In this document: one piece after another, positions 1 to 5,972 of the stretch
Layout of the letters: every line of letters begins with the position of its first letter
Position numbering within the stretch: the first letter of the stretch is position 1
DNA from: CAZFAT01 sp964517075
Lineage (GTDB): Bacteria; Acidobacteriota; Vicinamibacteria; Vicinamibacterales; SCN-69-37
Direction: 5' to 3'
Assembly (NCBI GenBank): GCA_964517075.1
Contig: CAZFAT010000307.1
Coordinates: forward strand, 1-5,972
DNA length: 5,972 nucleotides
Made by a program: the position numbers and the translations under genes
The notes under the pieces: model-generated
What the model saw: the letters and a program-made list of their open reading frames with translations, nothing else
What the model was told of the DNA's origin: nothing
Databases searched by the model: none

Positions 1-2354
1 CACGCGTGTTTCCCCACGTGCGGGCGGTGCTCGAAGCGCGCGCCGCGCCCGTCGGGATCACGATTCGCGTCGAGCCGGCCGACCGGATGACGTTCGGGCC
101 GGAGGTGTTCGGCGCCTACCTGCAGTCGCCCGACGATCATGGCGCGCTGCTGGATCTGCATCCGCTGATTGAACGTGCGCACGGAGCCGGCGCGCTCGTC
201 GCCGTCGGCACGGACCTGCTGGCGCTCGCGCTGGCTGTGCCTCCAGGCGAGGCCGGCGCCGACGTGGTGGTCGGCAACGCGCAGCGCTTTGGCGTGCCGC
301 TCGGGTACGGCGGCCCGCACGCCGCGTTCTTTGCGACGCGGGAGCGGTTCGTCCGGCAGGCGCCCGGGCGCATCATCGGCGTGTCGGTGGACAGCCGCGG
401 CCGCCGCGCGTATCGGATGGCGATCCAGACGCGCGAGCAGCACATCCGGCGCGAGCGCGCGACGTCGAACATCTGCACGGCGCAGGCGCTCCTGGCGAAC
501 ATGGCCGGGTTCTACGCGGTGTACCACGGCCCGGCCGGACTGACGCGGATCGCCACGGCCATTCACGATCGCACGGTGCGGCTCGCGGCCGCGATCGATC
601 GGAGCGGCTGGCGGCAGACCAACGCGACGTTCTTCGATACGTTGCGGTTCGAGGGTGAGCCCGCGGCGGCCGAGCGTGTCCGGGCGGCCGCGGAAAGGCG
701 CGGGCTCAACTTCCGTTACCCGGCCGCCGGCGTCGTGCAGATCTCATTGAACGAAACCACGACCGAGGCGGACCTGACCGACATCGCGGCGGCGATGGCC
801 GAGGGTCGACAGGCATCAGCGCCGGTAGTGGATTCACGCGGCACCGCGTCCTCGGGCGCCTGGTTGACCCGGCGGACGTCGGCGTTCCTCACGCATCCGG
901 TCTTCAATGCGCATCATTCGGAAACCGAGATGATGCGGTACGTGCGCGCGCTCGAACGCAAGGATCTGGGACTCGACACGGCCATGATCCCCCTCGGGTC
1001 GTGCACGATGAAGCTGAATGCCGCGGCAGAGATGATGCCGGTCAGCTGGCCGGAATTCTCGCGGCTGCACCCGTTCGCGCCGGTGGAGCAGGCCCAGGGG
1101 TACGCGCAGGTCTTCCGCGAGCTCGAGGCCGCGCTCGCGGCGATCACGGGACTGCCGGCCGTTTCGCTGCAGCCCAACTCGGGCGCTCAGGGGGAGTTCG
1201 CCGGGCTGCTCGTGATTCAGGCGTATCACCGGTCGCGCGGCGAGGGCCATCGTCGCGTCGCCCTCATTCCGCAGTCGGCGCACGGCACCAATCCCGCGAG
1301 CGCGTCGATGGCCGGGCTCGAAGTCGTGATCGTGGCCTGCGACGATCGCGGCAACATCGACGTGGCCGACCTGCACGCCAAGGCGGAGGCCCACCGGGAT
1401 CGGCTGTCGTGTCTGATCGTGACCTATCCCAGCACGCACGGCGTCTTCGAGGATCGGATCCGCGAGATCTGCCGGACGGTTCATGACGCGGGCGGGCAGG
1501 TCTACATGGACGGCGCGAACATGAACGCGCAGGTCGGGCTCACCAGTCCGGCCGCGATTGGCGCCGACGTCTGCCATCTCAATCTGCACAAGACGTTTGC
1601 CATTCCGCACGGCGGCGGCGGGCCCGGCATGGGGCCGATCGCGGTTGCCGTGCACCTCGCGCCGTTCCTGCCCGGGCATCCGCTGGCCACGGTCGGCGGC
1701 GCGCAGGCGATTGCGCCCATCGCGGCCGCGCCATGGGGCAGCGCGAGCATTCTCCTTATTTCGTACGGCTACATCCGGATGCTGGGCGCCGACGGGATGA
1801 CCGACGCGACGGGTATCGCGATTCTCAACGCAAACTACATCAAGGCGCGGCTCGAGAAGCACTTTCCGGTGCTGTACTCCGGACACAACGGACGCGTTGC
1901 CCACGAACTGATCTTCGATCTGCGTCCCTTCAAGGCGGCGACCGGCATCGACGAACAGGACGTGGCGAAGCGGCTCATGGACTACGGTTTTCATGCACCG
2001 ACGGTCTCGTTCCCCGTGCCCGGCACGCTCATGGTCGAACCGACCGAAAGCGAGCCAAAGGAAGAGCTGGATCGCTTCTGCGATGCGATGCTCGCGATCC
2101 GGCAGGAGATTCAGGCGGTCGCCGACGGCCGCGCCGACCGGCAGGACAACGTGCTCAAGAACGCGCCGCACACCGCGGAGGACACGACCGCCGACGAGTG
2201 GACGCATCCGTACTCACGCCAGCAGGCGGTCTACCCGGTGCCTGGACTGCGACACCGCAAGTTCTGGCCGGCGGTCTCTCGCATCGACAACCCCTACGGC
2301 GACCGCAATCTCGTGTGCGCGTGCCCGCCGGTGGAGGAGTACGAGCAGGTGTGA
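1..2354 (+). CDS. gcvP: Glycine dehydrogenase (decarboxylating), P-protein of the glycine cleavage system; 5'-truncated by window edge
   Basis: This is the PLP-dependent P-protein, which decarboxylates glycine and passes the aminomethyl group to the lipoyl arm of GcvH in the cytoplasm. The reading frame is open from position 3 to the TGA at 2352-2354. The GTG at 6 is only the first in-frame start-like codon: the sequence is already mid-domain, and comparison with the ~957-residue E. coli protein (from memory) suggests about 175 residues are missing. Counting from position 6, the N-terminal half shows QRFGVPLGYGGPHAAFF (93-109) and TREQHIRRERATSNICTAQ (142-160). The C-terminal half shows THPVFNAHHSETEMMRY (296-312), MIPLGSCTMKLNAAAEM (327-343), QPNSGAQGE (389-397), SAHGTNPASA (424-433) and DGANMNAQVG (502-511). 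The PLP lysine is K529 in LNLHKTF, followed by the glycine-rich GGGGPGMGP. The end (HPYSRQQAVYPVPG, YGDRNLVCACPP) is intact. Both halves lie in one frame, so this is the single-chain form, not split gcvPA/gcvPB. No neighbouring gcvT or gcvH is visible. Confidence 0.98.
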   Translation, partial: RVFPHVRAVLEARAAPVGITIRVEPADRMTFGPEVFGAYLQSPDDHGALLDLHPLIERAHGAGALVAVGTDLLALALAVPPGEAGADVVVGNAQRFGVPLGYGGPHAAFFATRERFVRQAPGRIIGVSVDSRGRRAYRMAIQTREQHIRRERATSNICTAQALLANMAGFYAVYHGPAGLTRIATAIHDRTVRLAAAIDRSGWRQTNATFFDTLRFEGEPAAAERVRAAAERRGLNFRYPAAGVVQISLNETTTEADLTDIAAAMAEGRQASAPVVDSRGTASSGAWLTRRTSAFLTHPVFNAHHSETEMMRYVRALERKDLGLDTAMIPLGSCTMKLNAAAEMMPVSWPEFSRLHPFAPVEQAQGYAQVFRELEAALAAITGLPAVSLQPNSGAQGEFAGLLVIQAYHRSRGEGHRRVALIPQSAHGTNPASASMAGLEVVIVACDDRGNIDVADLHAKAEAHRDRLSCLIVTYPSTHGVFEDRIREICRTVHDAGGQVYMDGANMNAQVGLTSPAAIGADVCHLNLHKTFAIPHGGGGPGMGPIAVAVHLAPFLPGHPLATVGGAQAIAPIAAAPWGSASILLISYGYIRMLGADGMTDATGIAILNANYIKARLEKHFPVLYSGHNGRVAHELIFDLRPFKAATGIDEQDVAKRLMDYGFHAPTVSFPVPGTLMVEPTESEPKEELDRFCDAMLAIRQEIQAVADGRADRQDNVLKNAPHTAEDTTADEWTHPYSRQQAVYPVPGLRHRKFWPAVSRIDNPYGDRNLVCACPPVEEYEQV

Positions 2355-2368
2355 GGGGCGCGGGTCCC

Positions 2369-2396
2369 ACTTCGAACTTCAAACTTCGAACTGCGA
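2369..2396. repeat. Degenerate 7-bp tandem repeat, four units
   Basis: Fifteen bases after the gcvP stop, four heptamers run end to end: ACTTCGA, ACTTCAA, ACTTCGA, ACTGCGA. Units 1 and 3 are identical, and units 2 and 4 each differ from them at one base. Viewed differently, the block is a 10-bp direct repeat (ACTTCGAACT) at a 14-bp period. It is AT-richer than its surroundings. It lies between convergent genes and has no coding role. From memory, similar TTCGAA/TTCAAA heptad runs occur in gene gaps of acidobacterial and other high-GC soil genomes; its function is unknown. Confidence 0.75.
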
Positions 2397-2428
2397 GATC
2401 AGAACGCGTTGCAGAATCATGGATGGAG

Positions 2429-2450
2429 GGGCCGACCTTCAGGTCGGCCC
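2429..2450. repeat. Perfect palindrome (10-bp arms) between convergent genes; possible dispersed repeat or bidirectional terminator
   Basis: Arms GGGCCGACCT (2429-2438) and AGGTCGGCCC (2441-2450) are exact reverse complements separated by TC. In RNA, the stem would close to about 9 bp with a four-base loop. It could end both the gcvP transcript and the opposing permease transcript. However, neither side carries a T-tract, so a classical intrinsic terminator is not supported. It looks like the kind of small palindrome that recurs in gene gaps of acidobacterial genomes, which is a recollection rather than a test made here. Confidence 0.6.
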
Positions 2451-2496
2451 GGAAATGCGTCTCATGCGCCACGGGCCGGTCGGGAGTGATCCGCGC

Positions 2497-5091
2497 TCAC
2501 TCCGCGCGAAGCGTCCGGATGGGGTCCACGCTGGCCGCTCGCAGGGCCGGACGCAACGCGGCCGTGAGGCCGGCGGTGATCAGAAGGACGGCCACGATCG
2601 CGTAGATGGCCGCGTCGGTGGGCTCGACCTGAAAGAGCATCGAGGCGAACAAATCGGACAGCGCCCGTCCGGCAGCCAAGCCGATGAGGAGTCCTGCCGT
2701 CAGATATCCGGCGGCGCGTGCCAGCACGCTGCGAATGATTCGACCGCGCGTCGCGCCCAGTGCGACACGCACGCCGAGTTCCCGCTGCTGCTGGACGACG
2801 ATTGAGGCCATCACGGCATAGACGCCCGCGGCGCCAATCAACAACACGACCAAGCCGAAAATCGACATCAGTGTCGCATTGGCCCGCCGGCCGGCGGTCA
2901 TCGTCCGGAAGGCCTCATCGAGCGATTGAATCGGCGTCAGAGTGGCGCCAGCCGGGAGGACGCGCCGCAGCGAGTCCTGAATAGTGGTGATGACCTGCGG
3001 GACCGGGCCGGAGGCCCGGACGAGGAAGCGCGACGCGCCGGCCGTTCCGGTCGCCCTTGGTCGATACACCTGCGTGCCGGTGTCCTTTTCGGGCCCTTCC
3101 CGGCTGACCGTACGCACGACCCCAACGATCGTGAGTGGAGGGGTTGACGCATCGAACGCGATGCCGGCCCCAATGGGGTCGCGTCCATCGAAGAACAGGA
3201 GGCTGGCCGTCAGTTCGTCGATGATCGCGATCGGGCTCTCTGCGTCGGCTTCTGTAAAGGTCCGCCCCCGGACCAACGGGATACCTGCGGTCTCGAAATA
3301 GCCGGGCGAGACCCGGTACTGCGCCGCGAGAATCTCTCCGGGCTCATTCGCATGATGAGCGGCCTTGATGCCTCGGAACGTTGTGGCGCCACCACGTAAC
3401 AGGAACGGCGGAGGCCCCGCCCATTCCGCGACCGCCGCGACGCCCGGGGTTCGCCGAAGCACATCCAGAATCGGCATCGTCGAGCCCTTGAAGTCTTCGA
3501 GCGACAGCCCGACGAGATCCGATCGAGCGAATCCGAGATCGGCGTGAACGAGCCGCGCGAAGCTCGTCACAAACAACGTGGACACGACGAGCAGGGCGCC
3601 CACGATCGCCACTTCAGCCGTGACCAGGGCCGTGCGCCAGCGGCGGTGAGTCGGTGTGATCGCCCACGTCCCATTGCCCAGGAGCCTGCCGGGCTGCACG
3701 CGCGCGGCGTGCCAGGCTGGGACAATCCCGAAGAAGAGCCCTGCGACGATAGCAGCAGAAATCGCCACCGCGAGGACGCGGAGGTCGAGGTCAATGGTGT
3801 CGGCCCGAAAGAGATTCAGGGGCAAGGCCGCCTTGGCCACGCCTACGCCCCAGAACGCCACCAGAATGCCCAGCGCGGCCGCCGTCAACGCCAGCATCAG
3901 GCTTTCAACAAGCAGCGTGAGTCCCAGTTGCCGCGGCGATGCCCCGAGGGATCCGCGCAGCGCCAGTTCCCGGGCGCGCTCGGCCGATCGCGACAGAAGA
4001 AGATTGGCCACGTTGACACACGCGACGAGCATGAGGAGTCCCACCGCCCAGAGCACGAGCAGCATCGACCCCTTCCGATCGCCGACTAGCGTATCGAGGA
4101 GCGAGGCCAGCACTGGCTGCCACCCGTCGCGAAGCGGCAGCCCCTGTACCGCCGCCGTCGACGCCTTGATGGCTTCGAGCTGCGCGCGCGCTTGCTCCAT
4201 CGTCACGCCCTCACGAAGGCGACCGACGACCCGGAGATAGCCATCGCGCGGGCGGGGCGTGTACGCGCTTCCTGACGCGTGGGGAATCCAGACATCCGGC
4301 TGGACATCCAGCGGGTACGTGAAGCCGGCTGGCATCACCCCCAGTACCGGGACAATGCTGACGAGGTCAGGGCCGTTCTCCCGACGCCTCACCAGACGAA
4401 TGGAACGGCCAATGACAGTCGGGTCGCCGCCGAAGGCTTCCTGCCAACTGCGATACCCAATCACCGCCACGGCATTCTGTCCAACGACTTCGTTTTCGGC
4501 TGTGAACAGGCGCCCGAGCACGGGACTTACCCGAAGAGTTTCGAACAGGCTAGCCGTGGTCTGCCAGGAGCTGACTTCTGCCGGGCCTGCGTTTGTCACA
4601 AGCTGAACCCTGGGCCCGCTACGTCCAGCGGCGAGGGACTCGAAGGAATCTCCCAGATTCCGCCACGCGTCGAAGTGAATGAACGACTCGACATCGGCAT
4701 TTCGCGGGCCGACCATCACGAGCCGGTCGCTGTCCTCAAATGGCAAGCTGCGCAAGATGACCGCATCGACGACTGAGAACGTCACCGTCGCCGCGGCGAT
4801 CGCTGCCGTCAGAATGAGGACGGAGAACCCCGTGACGCCGCGCGAGGACCGCAGCGCGCGCCAGGCATCACGGATCACGATGTGTGTGGCGACGCCAGTG
4901 CCGTGGTCTGTCGCGCGTCGAGCGCGCCAGCGGAATGCGGCGCCGACGCGAAGCGTCTGCCACGCCATCCAGACGTCCGCGCGAAATCCACGCCAGTGCC
5001 GTCGCGCGGCTTCTTCGATCAGATCAGCCTCGACAGTCTCTCGCCAGGCAAGGGGGACGATGCGCCGGGTGAGCCGCGACAGCCGGCGCAT
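2497..5091 (-). CDS. ADOP-family (FtsX/MacB-like) ABC transporter permease
   Basis: This 864-residue inner-membrane permease belongs to the acidobacterial duplicated orphan permease class; its substrate is unknown. Residues 1-70 form a charged cytoplasmic prefix (PLAWRETVEADLIEEAARRH) resembling the permease prefix domain common in this class. The first membrane helix (about 88-112, VTFSVVDAVILRSLPF) leads into a MacB-type periplasmic domain (about 113-340) with SLFETLRVSPVLGRLF, IGYRSWQEAFGGDP and VQPDVWIP. Then come FtsX helices at about 342-366, 391-420 and 437-458. The second half repeats the plan: a helix at about 487-511, a periplasmic domain with SPGYFETAGIPLVRGRTF (595-612), and helices at about 739-763, 790-810 and 825-847. 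The two cytoplasmic coupling motifs typical of the duplication are both present (ERARELALRGSLGASPRQL, QQRELGVRVALGATRGRII). The length is normal for the class and no frameshift is seen. The ATG at 5091 lies 2 bp after the padR stop without a strong ribosome site, suggesting coupled translation. No ATPase gene is nearby. Confidence 0.95.
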   Translation of the reverse strand: MRRLSRLTRRIVPLAWRETVEADLIEEAARRHWRGFRADVWMAWQTLRVGAAFRWRARRATDHGTGVATHIVIRDAWRALRSSRGVTGFSVLILTAAIAAATVTFSVVDAVILRSLPFEDSDRLVMVGPRNADVESFIHFDAWRNLGDSFESLAAGRSGPRVQLVTNAGPAEVSSWQTTASLFETLRVSPVLGRLFTAENEVVGQNAVAVIGYRSWQEAFGGDPTVIGRSIRLVRRRENGPDLVSIVPVLGVMPAGFTYPLDVQPDVWIPHASGSAYTPRPRDGYLRVVGRLREGVTMEQARAQLEAIKASTAAVQGLPLRDGWQPVLASLLDTLVGDRKGSMLLVLWAVGLLMLVACVNVANLLLSRSAERARELALRGSLGASPRQLGLTLLVESLMLALTAAALGILVAFWGVGVAKAALPLNLFRADTIDLDLRVLAVAISAAIVAGLFFGIVPAWHAARVQPGRLLGNGTWAITPTHRRWRTALVTAEVAIVGALLVVSTLFVTSFARLVHADLGFARSDLVGLSLEDFKGSTMPILDVLRRTPGVAAVAEWAGPPPFLLRGGATTFRGIKAAHHANEPGEILAAQYRVSPGYFETAGIPLVRGRTFTEADAESPIAIIDELTASLLFFDGRDPIGAGIAFDASTPPLTIVGVVRTVSREGPEKDTGTQVYRPRATGTAGASRFLVRASGPVPQVITTIQDSLRRVLPAGATLTPIQSLDEAFRTMTAGRRANATLMSIFGLVVLLIGAAGVYAVMASIVVQQQRELGVRVALGATRGRIIRSVLARAAGYLTAGLLIGLAAGRALSDLFASMLFQVEPTDAAIYAIVAVLLITAGLTAALRPALRAASVDPIRTLRAE

Positions 5092-5093
5092 AA

Positions 5094-5432
5094 TCAGGTC
5101 CGCTTGGCGAGCAAGGTGCCAGCCGCCAGTCGATCGACCGCCTGGCGGGCGGCCTTGAGCGTCGCCAGACCTTCCGGGAGCAGACGGAACATCCGCCTGG
5201 CTTTGCCGCCCGGCTCGCCTGTGGGCTCCGAATAGAACGATGCGAGCAGGCCCTTCTGTTCCAGCCGATCCAGCGTGATGTAAATCGTCGCGCGCGAGAG
5301 CTCCACCCGCGCTTCTCTGGCGATCAGCTCCCGGATCGGCACCGCGTACGCTTCACGGTCCAGCCGCAGCAAGGCCAGTAGGACGAGCTGTTCCACTTCT
5401 CCGAGTCGGGCATCGGCGCGAAGGGCGGGCAC
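5094..5432 (-). CDS. PadR-family transcriptional regulator
   Basis: This is a 112-residue winged-helix DNA-binding protein, near minimal size for PadR. The N-terminal helix carries LGEVEQLVLLALLRLD (10-25). The likely recognition region is REARVELSRATIYITLDRLEQKGL (39-62, quoted in part: LSRATIYITLDRLEQKGLL). The wing follows (SFYSEPTGEPGGKARRMFRL, 65-84), and a short C-terminal helix (about 87-107) probably serves dimerisation. The GTG at 5432 is chosen as start because the same frame has no ATG or other likely start between it and an in-frame TGA at 5475-5477. Only 2 bp separate its stop from the permease start, so the two genes form an operon. In this class, PadR typically represses its own operon; the inducer cannot be read from sequence. 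There is no clear Shine-Dalgarno before the GTG. Confidence 0.93.
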   Translation of the reverse strand: MPALRADARLGEVEQLVLLALLRLDREAYAVPIRELIAREARVELSRATIYITLDRLEQKGLLASFYSEPTGEPGGKARRMFRLLPEGLATLKAARQAVDRLAAGTLLAKRT

Positions 5433-5440
5433 GGCTGATT

Positions 5441-5478
5441 GATGAGATAGTAAGCAATAGTCCGCTATGACCTGTCAA
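5441..5478 (-). promoter_or_regulatory. Candidate promoter and PadR operator for the padR-permease operon
   Basis: Upstream of padR the minus strand carries a perfect TTGACA (5478-5473). A TTACTA/TACTAT box follows at about 5453-5447, preceded by a TG (extended -10 style). The spacer of 19-20 bp is longer than the ideal 17. Initiation would fall only about 8-10 bases before the GTG start, giving a very short or leaderless mRNA. Short repeats lie between the boxes: ACTAT occurs at 5461-5457 and 5451-5447, exactly 10 bp (one helical turn) apart. ATAG-CGGA-CTAT (5468-5457) forms a hyphenated palindrome. Such repeats across the promoter fit an autoregulatory PadR site, but binding is inferred. 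Confidence 0.5.
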
Positions 5479-5485
5479 GGAGATC

Positions 5486-5520
5486 ATGAACGCCGCGATG
5501 GGGAGGCGCCAGGCGTTCAT
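5486..5520. repeat. 9-bp perfect inverted repeat competing with the adjacent hairpin
   Basis: ATGAACGCC (5486-5494) and GGCGTTCAT (5512-5520) are exact reverse complements 17 bp apart. The second arm overlaps one arm and the loop of the neighbouring hairpin (5509-5532), so the two stems cannot form together. The block lies just upstream of the candidate padR -35 box. It may be a protein site, an RNA switch or coincidence. Confidence 0.4.
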
Positions 5521-5554
5521 CGGAACACCTGGAGCGCCGGGGTGACCCGGCGCT
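5509..5554 (-). terminator. Two back-to-back stem-loops at the end of the yceI gene; possible transcription end
   Basis: Read on the minus strand, the first stem has arms AGCGCCGGG (5554-5546) and CCCGGCGCT (5541-5533) with a TCAC loop. It is a perfect 9-bp stem that includes the last two bases of the yceI-family stop codon region. It is followed without a gap by CCAGGTGTTC (5532-5523) and GAACGCCTGG (5518-5509), a 10-bp stem with one G-U pair and a four-base loop. The position right after the gene fits a terminator or 3'-end stabiliser. No T-run follows, so Rho-independent termination in the classical sense is unproven. Confidence 0.45.
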
Positions 5555-5972
5555 ACAGTACGCTGCGCCGGCAGCGAAACTCGATCTCGAGCTCGATCTT
5601 GTCGTCCACGCTCAGGAGGCGGGCCAGGGAGGGCTTCGCGATCTTGAACGTCGCGAACGTCACCGTCGTCGTCGCCCGCCCGGCGATGGCGTCGTTGGCA
5701 AACGTGGAGACCACGTTCCAGGTGACTTCGGTCGTCACGCCGTGCAGCGTCATGTCGCCCACGAGCTGAAAGCCGGCCTGTGCCGGGGGGGCCGAAGGGA
5801 GCGGCAGGGGCAGGCCGACGACCCGCCGCGGCACAAATTCGAGCGTAGGGAACTTCTCGGTCTCGAGCGTGTTGCGCTGAACGTAGCCGTCGCGCATCGA
5901 CTGGTCGGAGGTCAGCGACTTCAGATCCACGACGATCTTCGACTGGCCGGCATCGATGGTGCCGTCGGGATT
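5553..5972 (-). CDS. YceI-family lipocalin-like protein; N-terminus beyond window edge
   Basis: YceI proteins are small beta-barrels, usually secreted to the periplasm, that bind polyisoprenoid or other lipid-like molecules. The frame is open from the right edge to the TAG at 5555-5553, giving 139 visible residues against about 190 usual. The signal peptide and first strands are therefore outside the window, and an internal GTG at 5930 is not taken as the start. Family marks, counted from the edge, are IVVDLKSLTSDQSMRDGYVQ (13-32, with the conserved RD), FPTLEFV (41-47), GDMTLHGVTTEVTWNV (72-87) and PSLARLLSVDDKIELEIEF (114-132). A proline-rich stretch (LPLPLPSAPPAQ, 54-65) stands where the barrel usually has a short loop. 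It is on the same strand as padR but 120 bp away and followed by hairpins, so it is probably a separate unit. Its precise ligand is unknown. Confidence 0.92.
   Translation of the reverse strand, partial: NPDGTIDAGQSKIVVDLKSLTSDQSMRDGYVQRNTLETEKFPTLEFVPRRVVGLPLPLPSAPPAQAGFQLVGDMTLHGVTTEVTWNVVSTFANDAIAGRATTTVTFATFKIAKPSLARLLSVDDKIELEIEFRCRRSVL

Noticed and set aside
834..2207. Long open frame (457 codons) on the minus strand opposite gcvP
   Set aside because: It is antisense to an unmistakable gcvP. Its product is Arg/His-rich low-complexity sequence with no recognisable domain, as expected from a high-GC codon shadow.
6..2354. Possibility that gcvP begins at the GTG at 6
   Set aside because: The sequence there aligns within the N-terminal domain of known P-proteins, and about 175 residues would be missing, so this is only the window edge.
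2429..2450. Calling the gap palindrome a classical Rho-independent terminator
   Set aside because: No T-tract follows the stem on either strand.
1733..2805. Plus-strand open frames crossing the gcvP end, the gap and the permease 3' end (1733-2605 and 1993-2805)
   Set aside because: They run out of frame through gcvP and antisense through the permease, and translate the intergenic repeats; the products are Arg/Ser-rich and match no family.
3003..3019. Inverted repeat CCGGGCC-GGA-GGCCCGG inside the permease gene
   Set aside because: It encodes ordinary permease residues (ASGPVP) in high-GC codons. A 7-bp palindrome of G and C is expected by chance here.
3544..4240. Plus-strand open frames opposite the permease (3544-4089, 3656-4240)
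   Set aside because: Both are antisense to well-defined membrane domains and have shadow-like composition.
5553..5930. Treating the GTG at 5930 as the start of the YceI-family protein
   Set aside because: The frame stays open to the window edge with family-like sequence (NPDGTIDAGQSKIV) upstream, so the true start lies outside.

Overview
The window is high-GC bacterial DNA holding four protein genes: two complete, and two cut by the window edges. No RNA gene, insertion sequence, CRISPR array or phage feature is visible. The best taxonomic clue is the PadR regulator sitting directly upstream of a large FtsX/MacB-type permease of the ADOP class (acidobacterial duplicated orphan permease). That arrangement is typical of Acidobacteriota. 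Together with the high GC and the short-repeat style of the gene gaps, it suggests an uncultured Vicinamibacteria-like acidobacterium. This is inference, because no phylogenetic marker is present.

Layout: (1) Positions 1-2354 on the plus strand hold the C-terminal ~80% of a single-chain glycine decarboxylase (GcvP), whose N-terminus lies left of the window. (2) Positions 2355-2496 form a 142-bp gap between convergent genes, with a degenerate 7-bp tandem repeat and a perfect 10-bp-arm palindrome. (3) Positions 2497-5432 on the minus strand hold a two-gene operon: padR (5432-5094), then 2 bp later the ADOP permease (5091-2497). (4) Positions 5433-5552 hold the padR promoter region, with a TTGACA box and short ATAGT-type repeats that could be an operator, plus a cluster of inverted repeats. 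(5) Positions 5553-5972 on the minus strand hold the C-terminal part of a YceI-family lipocalin-like protein whose start lies right of the window.

How the genes work together: GcvP is a housekeeping enzyme of the glycine cleavage system and has no evident link to the rest. PadR and the permease are almost certainly co-transcribed, with PadR the likely repressor of its own operon; the permease substrate is unknown and no ATP-binding partner is encoded here. YceI is a separate upstream unit on the same strand. I see no convincing undescribed multi-gene system. The more interesting material is in the two intergenic regions and in the orphan permease.
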